A stretch of 64,000 bases of DNA from Mycobacterium gallinarum (GTDB lineage: Bacteria; Actinomycetota; Actinomycetes; Mycobacteriales; Mycobacteriaceae): positions 3,906,001-3,970,000 of the forward strand of contig NZ_AP022601.1 of assembly GCF_010726765.1 (NCBI RefSeq), given 5' to 3'. Below the pieces are notes generated by a model. It made no database searches and was not told the origin of the DNA. It was given only the letters and a program-made list of their open reading frames with translations. Both the position numbers and the translations under genes were made by a program. Below are positions 29,109-40,323 of this stretch, in pieces. Every line of letters begins with the position of its first letter. Within the stretch, counting starts at the first letter, position 1.

Positions 29109-29912
29109 ATGGCTGTGTCCCGATCGTCGGCTCCGCCGACGGTGTTCAGCAGATACGTGGCACTCGGTGACTCGTTCACCGAAGGTATCGGCGACCCCCA
29201 CCCAGCCCGCCCGAACGGTCTACGTGGCTGGGCGGATCGCGTCGCAGAAGTGCTCGGACAACACAACCCGCACATGCGGTACGCCAATCTGGCGGTGCGC
29301 GGGCGCACCATGGACGAGATCCTCACCGAGCAGATCCAGACCGCCGTCATGCTCGAGCCCGATATCGTGACGGTCTACGCCGGGATGAACGATCTGATGT
29401 TGGTGCGCAACAACATCGACGCCATGATGGCGCGCTATGCCGATGCGCTGAAGACGCTGCAGCAGACGGGTGCTGTAGTGCTCACGTTCACCGCAGCCGA
29501 TCTCGGCACCGTGCCGCTGTTCCGCCGGCTGCGCGGCCGCGCCGCGATCTACAACGAGCTGCTGCGCACCGTCGTCGACGATCTCGGTGTACAGCTCGTG
29601 GACTTCTGGCGGTTCAACGAATTTCGGGATCCGCGACTGTGGGCGGGCGACCGCGTTCACCTGTCCCCACTCGGGCATGAACGCATGGCCGCCAAAGTCC
29701 TCGACACACTCACGGTGCCGCACAGCCTCACGTCGCGCTCAGCCGCCGTGCTGACATCGTCGCCTCCGGTACACACCTGGTGGCAGAACCTGCGATGGGC
29801 GACGGCATTCGCTGCGCCGTGGGTGGCGCGTCGGCTACGGCGCGTGACGCCAGGTGCCGGTATAGAACCGAAATTGCCTGGGCTGGTCGAGATTCTGCAG
29901 CCCGCGTACTAA
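29109..29912 (+). CDS. SGNH/GDSL hydrolase
   Basis: A 267-residue SGNH hydrolase: block I GDSFTEG (Ser nucleophile), block II in NLAVRG, block III GMND and block [11 protein letters not shown] (Asp-x-x-His). Members are esterases or acyl-transfer enzymes. A TAGCAT hexamer at 29087-29092 supports the start at ATG 29109 rather than 29043, because transcription would begin after the latter. No signal peptide is visible. Convergent overlap with rlmB by four bases. Confidence 0.82.
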   Translation: MAVSRSSAPPTVFSRYVALGDSFTEGIGDPHPARPNGLRGWADRVAEVLGQHNPHMRYANLAVRGRTMDEILTEQIQTAVMLEPDIVTVYAGMNDLMLVRNNIDAMMARYADALKTLQQTGAVVLTFTAADLGTVPLFRRLRGRAAIYNELLRTVVDDLGVQLVDFWRFNEFRDPRLWAGDRVHLSPLGHERMAAKVLDTLTVPHSLTSRSAAVLTSSPPVHTWWQNLRWATAFAAPWVARRLRRVTPGAGIEPKLPGLVEILQPAY

Positions 29913-30850
29913 CTGCGACGTTGGCGGGCGATTTCGGCGAGTACCACCCCGGCGGCCACCGATGCGTTCAGCGATTCCGTCGGCCCGGCCATCGGAATCG
30001 ACACGATCACATCGCAGTTCTCCCTGACCAGCCGCGACAGACCCTTGCCCTCGGATCCGACGACGACCAGGATCGGGCCGGCGCCGTCCAGCTCGTCCAC
30101 CGTGATGTCACCGTCGGCATCGAGACCCACCACCTGCAGGCCCGCGTTGGCCCAATCCTTCAGCGTGCGATTGAGATTCGTCGCCCGAGCCACCGGAAGC
30201 CGGGCGGCCGCACCGGCACTGGTGCGCCATGCGACCGCCGTAACCGACGCCGATCGGCGCTGCGGGATGAGCACACCGTGACCGCCGAATGCGGACACCG
30301 ACCGCACGATCGCGCCGAGGTTGCGCGGATCGGAAATGTTGTCCAGGGCGACGAGCAGGGCGGGCGACACGTCCGTCGTCGCAGACTTCAGCAGGTCGTC
30401 GGGATGTGCGTACTGATACGGCGGCACCTGCAAAGCGATGCCCTGATGCAGCCCGTTGGTGCTCATCCGGTCCAGATCGGTCCGGGGCACCTCGAGGATT
30501 GCGATACCGGAATCGGCTGCCCGCGTGACTGATTCGGTCAGACGTTCGTCGGATTCCGCGCCGAGGGCGACGTAGAGCGCGGAGGCAGGCACTCCCGCGC
30601 GCAGGCATTCCACAACGGGATTGCGCCCGAGCACCAATTCGACGTCGTCGGTCTTGCGTTGCCGGCCCTGTTGCTTCCTGGCCGCCTTGGCGGCGCGTTT
30701 GGCCGCGGGATGATTGACCCGGTCCTTGGCGGCCGGAGTCGCTCCCCTGCCCTCGAGGCCACGGCGGCGCACACCGCCAGAACCGACGGTCGGCCCCTTC
30801 TTGGTGCCCGGCTTGCGAATTGCGCCGCGGCGTTTGGAGTTTCCAGCCAT
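29909..30850 (-). CDS. rlmB: RlmB/TrmH-type rRNA 2'-O-methyltransferase
   Basis: SpoU-family methyltransferase, 313 residues, probably methylating G2251 in 23S rRNA. It has a long basic N-terminal extension (about 1-70, rich in Lys/Arg/Gly), a substrate-binding L30-like domain, and the knotted SPOUT domain with [33 protein letters not shown] and [19 protein letters not shown]. Position equals Rv3579c. Its ATG follows the cysS stop immediately, so the genes are co-transcribed. Confidence 0.92.
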   Translation of the reverse strand: MAGNSKRRGAIRKPGTKKGPTVGSGGVRRRGLEGRGATPAAKDRVNHPAAKRAAKAARKQQGRQRKTDDVELVLGRNPVVECLRAGVPASALYVALGAESDERLTESVTRAADSGIAILEVPRTDLDRMSTNGLHQGIALQVPPYQYAHPDDLLKSATTDVSPALLVALDNISDPRNLGAIVRSVSAFGGHGVLIPQRRSASVTAVAWRTSAGAAARLPVARATNLNRTLKDWANAGLQVVGLDADGDITVDELDGAGPILVVVGSEGKGLSRLVRENCDVIVSIPMAGPTESLNASVAAGVVLAEIARQRRS

Positions 30851-32251
30851 TTACTTTGTGTAACCGTCCAGCAGTGTCCATTGCGGTCCGTCACCGGTGT
30901 CGGTGACCTCGATTCCGGCCGCTTTGAGACGGTCGCGGATGGCGTCGGCCTCGGCCCAGTCGCGTCTGTCCCGGGCGTCAGCGCGGCGCTGCACCTCGGC
31001 CTGCACAAGCACATCGACCGCGGCCAGCGCGGCCGAAGTCTCGTCTTTGGACTCCCAGCGCTCGTCGAGCGGATCGGCGCCCAGGATGCCCATCATCGTT
31101 CGGATCGACATCGCCTGTGCCAGCGCTGTCTCGTGGTCGCCGGCGTCCAATGCCCGGTTTCCCTCGGCGCGCGCGGCGTGGATTTCAGCCAGCGCAATCG
31201 GCACCGCCAGGTCGTCGTCCAGGGCCGCCGCGAACTTCGGTGTCCACTCGCCCGGCACCACCGCGCCGACCCGGGTGCGCACGCGGTGCAGGAAATCCTC
31301 GATCCCGGTGTAGGCCTTCGCCGCGTCCTGCAGCGCCGTCTCGGAGAACTCCAGCATCGACCGGTAGTGCGCGCTGCCCAGGTAGTACCGCAGTTCGGCA
31401 GCCCGAACCCGTTGCAGCACAGCCGGTATCGCCAGCACATTGCCCAGCGACTTGCTCATCTTCTCGCCGCCCATGGTCACCCAGCCGTTGTGCAACCAGA
31501 ACCTGGCGAACGGATCACCGGCGGCTTCGGCCTGCGCGATCTCGTTTTCGTGATGCGGGAACACCAGGTCCATACCGCCGGCATGAATGTCGAATTCGGC
31601 GCCAAGGTAGGCCTCGCACATCGCTACGCACTCGGTGTGCCAGCCGGGACGGCCGCGTCCCCACGGCGTCGGCCACGACGGTTCACCCGGTTTCGCGCCC
31701 TTCCACAGCGTGAAGTCGCGCTCGTCGCGTTTGCCGGTGGCAACGCCTTCGCCCTGATGCACGTCGTCGATTCGATGGCCCGACAGCTTTCCGTAGTCGG
31801 CCAGGCTCAGCACGTTGAAGTAGACGTCTCCACCACCGACGTAGGCGTGGCCACGTTCGATCAGCCGCTCGATCAGCTCGACGATCTGCGTGATGTGCCC
31901 GGTGGCCCGCGGCTCAGCCGACGGCGGAAGGACGCCCAGCGCGTCGTAGGCGGCCGAAAACGCGCGCTCGTAGGTGGCGGCCCACTCCCACCACGGCCTG
32001 CCCGCATCGGCGGCCTTGTTCAGGATTTTGTCGTCGATGTCGGTGACGTTGCGGATGAACGCGACGTCGTAACCCTTCGCCATCAGCCAGCGCCGCAGGA
32101 CGTCGAACGCCACACCACTGCGAACGTGCCCGATATGAGGCAGACCCTGCACCGTCGCGCCGCAGAGATAGATCGACACGTGGCCTTCGCGCACCGGCAC
32201 GAAGTCGCGGACGGCGCCCGTCATCGTGTCGTATAGCCGCAGGTCGGTCAC
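30851..32251 (-). CDS. cysS: Cysteinyl-tRNA synthetase
   Basis: Class I aminoacyl-tRNA synthetase charging tRNA-Cys, 466 residues. Zinc/cysteine site [13 protein letters not shown] with the HIGH motif, later ligands in HTECVAMC and HHENEIAQ, and KMSKS in [14 protein letters not shown] 32251 begins VTDLRLYD, as in Rv3580c; the longer frame is a shadow of ispF. Sits between ispF (20 bases upstream) and rlmB in one operon. Confidence 0.95.
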   Translation of the reverse strand: MTDLRLYDTMTGAVRDFVPVREGHVSIYLCGATVQGLPHIGHVRSGVAFDVLRRWLMAKGYDVAFIRNVTDIDDKILNKAADAGRPWWEWAATYERAFSAAYDALGVLPPSAEPRATGHITQIVELIERLIERGHAYVGGGDVYFNVLSLADYGKLSGHRIDDVHQGEGVATGKRDERDFTLWKGAKPGEPSWPTPWGRGRPGWHTECVAMCEAYLGAEFDIHAGGMDLVFPHHENEIAQAEAAGDPFARFWLHNGWVTMGGEKMSKSLGNVLAIPAVLQRVRAAELRYYLGSAHYRSMLEFSETALQDAAKAYTGIEDFLHRVRTRVGAVVPGEWTPKFAAALDDDLAVPIALAEIHAARAEGNRALDAGDHETALAQAMSIRTMMGILGADPLDERWESKDETSAALAAVDVLVQAEVQRRADARDRRDWAEADAIRDRLKAAGIEVTDTGDGPQWTLLDGYTK

Positions 32252-32271
32252 GACGGGCCAGCTTACCGGGC

Positions 32272-32751
32272 TTATTCGGGCGGAATGACCAGTGCGGTCG
32301 CGATCGCGGCCAAACCTTCGCCACGGCCCGTCAGTCCCAGACCGTCTGTCGTGGTCGCCGATACCGACACCGGGGCGTCGAGGAGTTCGGACAGCAACTT
32401 CTGCGCCTCGGCCCGGCGCGGACCCACCTTGGGCCGGTTGCCGATGACCTGAACGGCGGCGTTGCCGACGCGGTAGCCCTCGGCCACCAGCAGACCATGT
32501 ACATGGCGCAACATGTCGGCACCGCTGACGTCGCGCCATTCGGGGCGGCCGGTGCCAAACACCTCTCCGAGATCGCCGAGACCGGCCGCGGAAAGCAGCG
32601 CGTCACACAACGCATGAGCGGCCACGTCGCCGTCGGAATGTCCGGCGCAGCCGTCGGCGTCAGCGAACGACAGGCACAGCAGCCAGCACGGCCTACCGCT
32701 CTCGATCGGGTGTACGTCGGTACCGAGCCCGACTCTGGGCAGGCTCGTCAT
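32272..32751 (-). CDS. ispF: 2-C-methyl-D-erythritol 2,4-cyclodiphosphate synthase
   Basis: IspF of the MEP isoprenoid pathway, making MEcPP from CDP-ME 2-phosphate in the cytosol. 159 residues with the metal motif DVH (Asp12, His14), the AHSDGDV-equivalent [18 protein letters not shown] and TTTDGLG near the C-terminus. ATG 32751 lies only five bases after the carD stop: the ispD gene found between carD and ispF in M. tuberculosis (Rv3582c) is missing. Confidence 0.94.
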   Translation of the reverse strand: MTSLPRVGLGTDVHPIESGRPCWLLCLSFADADGCAGHSDGDVAAHALCDALLSAAGLGDLGEVFGTGRPEWRDVSGADMLRHVHGLLVAEGYRVGNAAVQVIGNRPKVGPRRAEAQKLLSELLDAPVSVSATTTDGLGLTGRGEGLAAIATALVIPPE

Positions 32752-32756
32752 GGCCG

Positions 32757-33314
<558 letters not shown>

Positions 33315-33484
33315 TCAGGGGCACTCCCGGTCGAGACTAGGGGTTGACAGGCGGATGAATACGTGCAACACGCTGCTGCCATCGAGAAATCTGCGGACCG
33401 TCCGTCGGCCCTCAGCTACCGCCCGCCACGCGCACCTACTACAGTCCATAGTCGAATCCAAAGTCCGTCGAGCAGGAGGCACGT

Positions 33485-34048
33485 GTGGACCGCTTCAAAC
33501 TGGCCGCCTGTGGACTGGCAGCCACCGTCGTCCTGAGTGCCTGCGGGGCCGGGCAGGTTTCCCAGACGGCCACCCAGGAACCCGCGGTGAACGGCACCAG
33601 CGCGAACATCGGCCAGATCGCGGTGCGCAACGCCCACCTGCGGGTCGACCAGACGTCGGATTACGTGCAGCCGGGCAGTGAGGTGGACCTGATTTTCGTC
33701 GCTTCCAACAACTCGCCGGACGTCAACGACAAGCTGGTGTCGATCACGTCCGACGTCGGAACGGTCACGCTGAGCGGCGACACCGCCCTGCCCGCGACGG
33801 GCAACCTCGTAGTGGGCGCCCCCGACGGGCAAATCACTCCGCTCGAAAGCGTCGAGACGGTCGACGCGGCCGAAGCGAAGGTGGAGCTGACGAAGCCGAT
33901 CACCAACGGCCTGACGTACAACTTCACGTTCACGTTCGAGAAGGGCGGCGAGGGCACGTTCGCAGTGCCGATTTCCGCCGGTGAGAGCCCGCGGCGCGAA
34001 GAGGGCGGCAGCGCAGGCCACTCGGGCGGCGGCTCCGGCGGTCACTGA
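33485..34048 (+). CDS. lpqE: Lipoprotein LpqE
   Basis: A 187-residue lipoprotein with lipobox ending at Cys20 (LSAC) and an Ig-like beta-sandwich mature domain resembling the PCuAC-like family, without an obvious HxM copper motif. The tail is Gly/Ser/His-rich (HSGGGSGGH). Same place as Rv3584, between carD and radA. GTG start after AGGAGGCAC. Envelope role unknown; copper binding by the terminal His cluster is possible but not shown. Confidence 0.85.
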   Translation: MDRFKLAACGLAATVVLSACGAGQVSQTATQEPAVNGTSANIGQIAVRNAHLRVDQTSDYVQPGSEVDLIFVASNNSPDVNDKLVSITSDVGTVTLSGDTALPATGNLVVGAPDGQITPLESVETVDAAEAKVELTKPITNGLTYNFTFTFEKGGEGTFAVPISAGESPRREEGGSAGHSGGGSGGH

Positions 34049-34116
34049 CCGCACAACTCCGCGACACGGCCGCTCACCACGGGATTTCTGTCGGTCCGTG
34101 CGGCTACGGTCGCCCC

Positions 34117-35511
34117 ATGCCTAAAAGTGGCGCCAAGCCACGGTCGCAGTACCGCTGCTCCGAATGCCACCACGTCACGGCGAAGTGGGTCGGCCGGTGT
34201 GCGGATTGCGGCACCTGGGGCACGGTCGACGAGGTGGCGGTGCTCTCCGCCGTCAACGGGTCATCGATGCGGCGCGCGGTCGCCCCGACCTCGCCCGCGG
34301 TACCGATCAGCTCGATCGATCCCGGCCACACCCGGCACGTCGGCACCGGAATCACCGAACTCGACCGGGTCCTCGGGGGCGGAGTGGTCCCCGGGTCGGT
34401 GACGCTGCTGGCCGGTGAACCTGGAGTCGGGAAGTCGACCCTGCTGCTGGAGGCCGCGCACCGGTGGGCCGAGAGCGGAAAGCGCGCGCTCTACCTCTCC
34501 GGCGAGGAATCGGCCGGCCAGATCCGGATGCGGGCCGGGCGCACCGGCTGCACGCACGACGAGGTCTTCCTGGCCGCCGAGTCGGATCTGCAGATGGTGC
34601 TCGGCCACATCGACGAAGTGAAGCCCAGCCTGGTCATCGTCGACTCGGTGCAGACCATGTCGACGACCGAAGCCGACGGCGTCACCGGTGGCGTCACCCA
34701 GGTGCGCGCGGTGACCACGACGCTGACGATGGCCGCCAAAACCTCCGGCGTGGCGCTGATCCTGGTCGGCCACGTCACCAAGGACGGTGCGATCGCGGGG
34801 CCCCGCTCACTGGAGCATCTCGTCGACGTCGTCCTGCACTTCGAGGGTGACCGGCAGTCGTCGCTGCGCATGGTTCGCGGTGTGAAGAACCGCTTCGGCG
34901 CGGCCGACGAGGTCGGCTGTTTTCTGTTGCACGACAACGGAATCGAATGTGTCTCGGATCCGTCGGCACTGTTCCGCGATCAGCGGCCCCAGCCGGTGTC
35001 TGGGACGGCCGTCACGGTCACGCTCGACGGTAAGCGCCCGCTCATCGGCGAGGTACAGGCGCTCATCGGAGCACCGGCGAGCGGGTCGCCGCGGCGAGCG
35101 GTCAGCGGTATCGACTCGTCGCGCGCGGCGATGATCACGGCGGTGCTGGAGAAGCGGGCGAAGCTGCCGGTCGGCGCCAATGACATCTACCTGTCGACGG
35201 TTGGGGGCATGCGGTTGACTGATCCCTCCGCCGATCTTGCGGTGGCACTGGCGATCGCGTCGTCGTGCATGGACCTGCCGATGCCCGCCTCGGCCGTGGC
35301 GATCGGCGAAGTCGGACTCGCCGGCGATCTGCGCCGCGTCAGCGGTATGGATCGCCGGCTGGCCGAGGCCGCACGGCTGGGCTTCACTGTGGCCGTGGTG
35401 CCTCCCGGCGTGACGGCGGTGCCCGCCCGACTGCGCGCGATATCGGCCGACAACATCGGCTCGGCATTGCGGGTGCTGCGAGAAATCGCGCAGAATAGCG
35501 GCCAGTCGTAG
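34117..35511 (+). CDS. radA: DNA repair protein RadA
   Basis: RecA-like ATPase promoting branch migration in recombinational repair. 464 residues: zinc finger Cys14, Cys17, Cys28, Cys31; Walker [10 protein letters not shown]; RadA-specific KNRFG motif; C-terminal Lon-like domain. TACGGT at 34105-34110 ends seven bases before the ATG, pointing to a leaderless mRNA. Ten bases separate it from disA, so the two repair-associated genes are co-transcribed, as in other Gram-positives. Confidence 0.96.
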   Translation: MPKSGAKPRSQYRCSECHHVTAKWVGRCADCGTWGTVDEVAVLSAVNGSSMRRAVAPTSPAVPISSIDPGHTRHVGTGITELDRVLGGGVVPGSVTLLAGEPGVGKSTLLLEAAHRWAESGKRALYLSGEESAGQIRMRAGRTGCTHDEVFLAAESDLQMVLGHIDEVKPSLVIVDSVQTMSTTEADGVTGGVTQVRAVTTTLTMAAKTSGVALILVGHVTKDGAIAGPRSLEHLVDVVLHFEGDRQSSLRMVRGVKNRFGAADEVGCFLLHDNGIECVSDPSALFRDQRPQPVSGTAVTVTLDGKRPLIGEVQALIGAPASGSPRRAVSGIDSSRAAMITAVLEKRAKLPVGANDIYLSTVGGMRLTDPSADLAVALAIASSCMDLPMPASAVAIGEVGLAGDLRRVSGMDRRLAEAARLGFTVAVVPPGVTAVPARLRAISADNIGSALRVLREIAQNSGQS

Positions 35512-35521
35512 GAGGGGTTCA

Positions 35522-36640
35522 ATGGCTGTCAAGCCTGGTGGGAGGTCCAGCCGCACCGTTGTGCCGCTGGCGAGGCCAACCATGCGCGAGACCATTTCCC
35601 GACTGGCCCCGGGGACCGCGCTGCGCGACGGGCTCGAGCGCATCCTGCGCGGCCGCACCGGCGCGCTGATCCTCATCGGCTATGACGACAGCGTCGAGGC
35701 GATCTGCGACGGCGGTTTCTCGCTCGACGTCCGCTACGCGCCGACGCGACTGCGCGAGCTGTCCAAGATGGACGGCGCCGTGGTGCTGTCCTCCGACGGC
35801 AGCCGGATCCTGCGGGCCAACGTCCAGCTGGTGCCCGATCCGTCGATCCCCACCGAAGAGTCCGGCACCCGGCACCGGTCCGCGGAGCGCACCGCCATCC
35901 AGACGGGCTACCCGGTGATCTCGGTGAGCCATTCGATGAGCATCGTGACCGTGTACGTGGCCGGCGAACGCCACGTGATCCCCGACTCGGCGACCATCCT
36001 GTCGCGCGCCAACCAGACCATCGACACACTGGAGCGCTACAAGGCCCGCCTCGACGAGGTCAGCAGGCAACTGTCGACGGCCGAAATCGAGGACTTCGTC
36101 ACGCTGCGCGATGTGATGACGCTCGTGCAGCGGCTGGAGATGGTGCGGCGGATCAGCCTGGAAATCGATTCGGACGTGGTCGAACTCGGCACCGACGGAC
36201 GTCAGCTCAAGCTGCAGCTGGAAGAGCTGGTTGGCGACAACGAGACCGCGCGCGAGCTGATCGTGCGCGACTACCACGCCAACCCGGACCCGCCGACCGC
36301 CGCTCAGGTCAGCGCAACGCTGGAGGAGCTGGACCACCTCTCCGACAACGAGCTGCTCGATTTCACCGCGCTGGCAAGGGTTTTCGGTTACCCATCGACC
36401 GCCGAGGCACAGGATTCGGCGATGAGCTCGCGCGGTTACCGGGCGATGGCGGGCATCCCCCGACTGCAGTTCGCCCACGTCGACCTGCTGGTGCGCTCGT
36501 TCGGCTCACTGCAGGGACTGCTAGCCGCGAGCGCGACCGATCTACAGAACGTCGAGGGCATCGGATCGATGTGGGCGCGCCACATCCGAGAAGGGTTGTC
36601 GCAGTTGGCCGAATCGACGATCGCCGACCGGCTGGCCTAA
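35522..36640 (+). CDS. disA: DisA, diadenylate cyclase and DNA-integrity scanning protein
   Basis: Makes cyclic di-AMP from two ATP and senses branched DNA. 372 residues: N-terminal DAC domain with DGA at 84-86 and RHR at 117-119 ([11 protein letters not shown]), a helical linker, and a C-terminal helix-hairpin-helix region ([27 protein letters not shown]). Good SD (AGGAGGGG). Its N-terminus is about 13 residues longer than the M. tuberculosis protein. Convergent four-base overlap with the next gene. Confidence 0.96.
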   Translation: MAVKPGGRSSRTVVPLARPTMRETISRLAPGTALRDGLERILRGRTGALILIGYDDSVEAICDGGFSLDVRYAPTRLRELSKMDGAVVLSSDGSRILRANVQLVPDPSIPTEESGTRHRSAERTAIQTGYPVISVSHSMSIVTVYVAGERHVIPDSATILSRANQTIDTLERYKARLDEVSRQLSTAEIEDFVTLRDVMTLVQRLEMVRRISLEIDSDVVELGTDGRQLKLQLEELVGDNETARELIVRDYHANPDPPTAAQVSATLEELDHLSDNELLDFTALARVFGYPSTAEAQDSAMSSRGYRAMAGIPRLQFAHVDLLVRSFGSLQGLLAASATDLQNVEGIGSMWARHIREGLSQLAESTIADRLA

Positions 36641-37389
36641 CCCACCGCGGGCGGTGGCGGCGGCGCCTCACCGGGCGGCGGCGCAGGCGCGGGGGCGGCG
36701 AGGCCGAACGGGACCGCCGCCGAGCGCAGGTTGCCCAGCTGGACCACGAGGTTGTACATGCCCGGCCCGATGGGTTGCCGCGGTAGCGGGCAGTTCGGTG
36801 CCGAGCCCATCCCGGTCCAGGTCACTTCGGTCGTCACCTGCTCGCCGGGCTGGAATGTCTTGACCAGCGTCTCGTTCGATGGCGCGCAGTCCAGGTTCGA
36901 CCACAGCCTGCCGTTCTCCAGCGTGTAGACGTAGGCCGCCAGCACCGCGGCGCCCACGTCGCGCTTGCACGCCACCAGGCCGATGTTCGTGACAACCATC
37001 GTGAACTTCGGCTGATCGCCGACGACGTACTGCGGCTGGTTCGTGATGCCCTTGACGGCCAGCGTCGAATCGGGGCAGTCATCGCCCTCGTTGAGCACCG
37101 GCGGCGGGGCGACAGCCGCGGTGGGGGTGGGGGTGGGCGGTGGGGCATTCTGCGCCGGCGGTATCACCGGGGTCTTGACCTCGGGGTTCTCCCCCGGCAG
37201 TGGCGTCGGCGTGGCGGCGGGGGCGGGCTGTTCGGCGGCGGTGTTCTCGGTGCCGCCCACGGACTTGATGATCACGACAGAGAGGGCTGCGATCACGCCG
37301 ATGACGATCACCGCAACGCCCAGCGCCAGTGCCCTGCGGCGCCAGTAAATCTGTTGGGGTAGTGGGCCCTGCGGTTCTAGATCCAGCAC
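36637..37389 (-). CDS. Membrane-anchored Pro-rich protein (Rv3587c type)
   Basis: A 250-residue protein with a single N-terminal membrane anchor (residues 19-43), a long Pro/Thr/Ala linker, a globular extracellular domain with three or four Cys ([36 protein letters not shown]), and a Pro-rich tail. Domain likely an Ig-like fold exposed to the cell wall. Same place as Rv3587c between disA and canB. Function unknown. Confidence 0.82.
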   Translation of the reverse strand: MLDLEPQGPLPQQIYWRRRALALGVAVIVIGVIAALSVVIIKSVGGTENTAAEQPAPAATPTPLPGENPEVKTPVIPPAQNAPPPTPTPTAAVAPPPVLNEGDDCPDSTLAVKGITNQPQYVVGDQPKFTMVVTNIGLVACKRDVGAAVLAAYVYTLENGRLWSNLDCAPSNETLVKTFQPGEQVTTEVTWTGMGSAPNCPLPRQPIGPGMYNLVVQLGNLRSAAVPFGLAAPAPAPPPGEAPPPPPAVG

Positions 37390-37460
37390 AATTCACACGG
37401 TAAGGCCGGATTATGCCTGTTCGTCCGAGGTCGCCCGGCGTGTCGCGAGTGAGCCTCGAC

Positions 37461-38081
37461 TCAGCTTTCGCCGATGTCGCCGATATGGTCCCGCAAAACC
37501 ACGCGGCCGTCGGCCAGCTGATAGGTCAGGCCGACGATCGCCAAGCTGCCCGCGTCGATGCGTTCGGCGATGGCGGTCGATCGCGCCATCAGTTGCGCGC
37601 CCGTCTCCGTGACGTGCCGGGCCTCGAACTCGTCGACCCGGCTCAGTCCCTCACGACGGCCCGCCAGGATCGACGGCATCACCCGTTCGACGATGTCACG
37701 CACGTAACCGCCGGGCACCACACCGTCGTCGAGCGCCGACAGTGTCGCCTTCACCGCACCGCAGCTGTCGTGACCGAGGACGACGATCAGCGGCACATTG
37801 AGCACGGTGACCGCGAATTCGATCGAGCCGAGCACCGCCGAATCGATGACATGACCGGCGGTGCGTACGACGAACATGTCCCCGAGGCCCTGGTCGAAGA
37901 TGATCTCGGCGGCCACCCGGCTGTCGCCGCAGCCGAACAAGGCGGCGATCGGCTTCTGCGCGGCGGTCAGGCTCGCTCGGTATTCGATTCCCTGGCTCGG
38001 GTGCTCAGGCTTACCCGCGACGAACCGCTCGTTACCCTCTTTGAGTGCTTTCCACGCGGTCACTGGGCTGGTGTTGGGCAT
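37461..38081 (-). CDS. canB: Beta-class carbonic anhydrase CanB
   Basis: Zinc enzyme interconverting CO2 and bicarbonate. 206 residues, beginning MPNTSPVTAWKALKEGNERF as in Rv3588c. Zinc ligands Cys51, His104 and Cys107 with the Asp53-Arg55 dyad (CGDSR, GHDSCGA). The ATG at 38081 and the mutY ATG at 38080 share the same CATG on opposite strands, so each promoter must lie inside the other gene. Confidence 0.95.
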   Translation of the reverse strand: MPNTSPVTAWKALKEGNERFVAGKPEHPSQGIEYRASLTAAQKPIAALFGCGDSRVAAEIIFDQGLGDMFVVRTAGHVIDSAVLGSIEFAVTVLNVPLIVVLGHDSCGAVKATLSALDDGVVPGGYVRDIVERVMPSILAGRREGLSRVDEFEARHVTETGAQLMARSTAIAERIDAGSLAIVGLTYQLADGRVVLRDHIGDIGES

Positions 38082-38949
38082 GACCGACATTGTGCCCCAG
38101 CTGCTCGATTGGTACCGCACCGAGCAGCGCGATCTGCCGTGGCGGCGATCTGGCGTCTCGCCGTGGCAGATTCTGGTCAGCGAATTCATGCTTCAGCAGA
38201 CGCCGGTCGCGCGGGTCGAGCCGATCTGGCTGGCGTGGATCGAGCGCTGGCCGACCCCGTCGGCGACCGCGGCCGCGAGCGCGGCCGACGTGCTGCGCGC
38301 GTGGGGAAAGCTCGGCTATCCGCGCCGCGCCAAGCGGCTGCACGAGTGCGCGACGGTGATCGCCACCGAGCACGACGACGTCGTGCCGTCGGACATCGAG
38401 ACGTTGTTGACCCTTCCCGGCGTCGGCACGTACACCGCAAGGGCGATTGCCTGCTTCGCCTACCGCAAGCGGGTGCCCGTCGTGGACACCAACGTGCGCC
38501 GGGTGGTGGCCAGGGTGGTGCACGGACGCGCAGACTCCCCGTCTTCGGTTCGCGATCTCGACGACGTCGCGGCGCTGCTGCCCGACAGTGCCGACGCGCC
38601 AACGTTTTCGGTGGCCTTGATGGAACTCGGAGCGACGGTGTGCACGGCGCGCGCACCCCGGTGCGGGCTGTGCCCGTTGACTGTCTGCGCGTGGCGCTCG
38701 AGAGGTTATCCGGAGGCGGCGGCGCCGGTGCGCCGCGTACAGCGTTACGCCGGAACCGACCGCCAAGTGCGCGGTCGGTTGCTGGATGTGTTGCGCGGCA
38801 ACGACTCTCCGGTCCCCAGGGCCCAGCTCGACATGGCGTGGCTGACTGACACCGCGCAACGGGATCGCGCACTGGATTCGCTGCTGGTCGACGGGCTGGT
38901 CGAGCAGACCGCAGACGGGCGTTTCGCACTTGCCGGGGAAGGCGACTAG
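38080..38949 (+). CDS. mutY: A/G-specific adenine DNA glycosylase MutY
   Basis: Removes adenine opposite 8-oxoguanine. 289 residues: HhH-GPD domain with SEFMLQQTPVARV (catalytic Glu) and LPGVGTYTARAIACFAY, catalytic Asp in VVDTNVRR, and a [4Fe-4S] motif spaced C-X6-C-X2-C-X4-C (CTARAPRCGLCPLTVC) as in other mycobacteria. The C-terminal NUDIX-like domain of E. coli MutY is short or absent. Start codon shared with canB on the opposite strand; GTG 38092 is an alternative. Confidence 0.93.
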   Translation: MTDIVPQLLDWYRTEQRDLPWRRSGVSPWQILVSEFMLQQTPVARVEPIWLAWIERWPTPSATAAASAADVLRAWGKLGYPRRAKRLHECATVIATEHDDVVPSDIETLLTLPGVGTYTARAIACFAYRKRVPVVDTNVRRVVARVVHGRADSPSSVRDLDDVAALLPDSADAPTFSVALMELGATVCTARAPRCGLCPLTVCAWRSRGYPEAAAPVRRVQRYAGTDRQVRGRLLDVLRGNDSPVPRAQLDMAWLTDTAQRDRALDSLLVDGLVEQTADGRFALAGEGD

Positions 38950-38962
38950 TTAGCCTGGTGCT

Positions 38963-40321
38963 GTGGCTGTGACCGGTTCGGGGGCGCCGCGGACTCGCTA
39001 CGCATCGCGCGGCGACTTGGACATCGCATACCAGGTACTCGGCGATGGTCCCATCGACGTCGTCGCCATGCCCGGCCCCTTCGTCCCGATCGACTCCATT
39101 GACGCCGAACCCTCGATGTACCGCTTTCACCGGCGACTGTCGTCGTTTTGCAGGCTGATCAGGTTCGACCACCGCGGCATGGGCATGTCGTCGCGCATCG
39201 GCGCCGACAAGATCACCCCGGCCTGCTGGGCCGAAGACGTCGTCGCCGTCATGGATGCCGTCGGCTCGGAGCAGGCCACGGTGTTCGCGACCGGGTTCTC
39301 CGCGATGAGTGCACTTTTTCTGGCCGGTGATCGCCCGGCGCGGGTATCGAAGTTGGTCATCGTCAACGGTTCGGCGAGAGCGCTGTGGGCGCCCGATTAC
39401 GAGCCGGGATCGCGCGCGACAGCGGCGAGCCCGTTCACCACCGTTGCCGTCGAACCCGATGCCGTCGAGCGGGGATTCGACGTCCTGGCCCTGCTGGCGC
39501 CGTCGGTGGCCGACGACATCGCATTCCGGACCTGGTGGGACGCCGCGGGCAACCGGGCGGCGTCACCCAGCATGGCCCGCAGGTCCAGCCAGGCGCTGGC
39601 GGAAGGCGACGTGCGGGACAGGCTGCCGCACATCACGGCGCCGACGCTGGTGCTGCATCGCAGGGATACCGCCTTTGTTCCGGTCGGCCACGGCCGATAT
39701 CTGGCCGAGCACATCGCGGACGCCCGCTATGTCGAGTTGCCGGGCGCGGACTCGCTGTACTGGGTCGGCGACAGCTCGCCGATCCTCGACGAGATCGAAG
39801 AGTTCGTCACGGGTTCGCGCCGCGGTGCCGAATTCGAACGCGTCCTGACCACCATCGTGTTCACCGACATCGTCGGGTCGACTCAGCGTGCGGCCGCGCT
39901 CGGCGACGACCGGTGGCACGCCCTGCTCGACAACCACGACACCGTCGTCCGTCGTGAGCTCGAGCGGTTCCGGGGCATCGAGGTCAACACCGTCGGCGAC
40001 GGCTTCGTCGCCATGTTCCCCAGCCCCAGTGCGGCCATCCAGTGCGCGTCCGCGGTTGTCGACGCGGTGCGTCAACTCGGCATCGAGGTGCGGGTGGGCG
40101 TCCATGCGGGGGAGGTCGAGGTGCGCGGTGACGACATCGCCGGGATGGCGGTGCACATCGGGGCCCGGGTGTCGGGTCTGGCGGGCGCCAGCGAGGTGCT
40201 GGTGTCCTCTACGGTGCGCGACATCGTGACGGGATCACGGCTGAGTTTCGACGACCGAGGCGAGCATGATCTCAAGGGCGTGCCCGGCCGATGGCGGGTC
40301 TACGCGCTGGTGCGCGAATAG
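38963..40321 (+). CDS. Alpha/beta hydrolase-class III adenylyl cyclase fusion (Rv1900c type)
   Basis: A 452-residue two-domain protein: N-terminal alpha/beta hydrolase (about 15-285; GFSAMSA elbow at Ser113) and C-terminal class III cyclase (about 295-452). Metal-binding Asp302 (FTDIVGS) and Asp346 (VGDGF) are kept, but the purine-specifying Lys is replaced by Asn342 (EVNTVGDG), as described for M. tuberculosis Rv1900c (LipJ). Likely makes cAMP, perhaps slowly. GTG start with TAGCCT seven bases upstream, so probably leaderless. Ligand of the hydrolase domain unknown. Confidence 0.86.
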   Translation: MAVTGSGAPRTRYASRGDLDIAYQVLGDGPIDVVAMPGPFVPIDSIDAEPSMYRFHRRLSSFCRLIRFDHRGMGMSSRIGADKITPACWAEDVVAVMDAVGSEQATVFATGFSAMSALFLAGDRPARVSKLVIVNGSARALWAPDYEPGSRATAASPFTTVAVEPDAVERGFDVLALLAPSVADDIAFRTWWDAAGNRAASPSMARRSSQALAEGDVRDRLPHITAPTLVLHRRDTAFVPVGHGRYLAEHIADARYVELPGADSLYWVGDSSPILDEIEEFVTGSRRGAEFERVLTTIVFTDIVGSTQRAAALGDDRWHALLDNHDTVVRRELERFRGIEVNTVGDGFVAMFPSPSAAIQCASAVVDAVRQLGIEVRVGVHAGEVEVRGDDIAGMAVHIGARVSGLAGASEVLVSSTVRDIVTGSRLSFDDRGEHDLKGVPGRWRVYALVRE

Positions 40322-40323
40322 CG

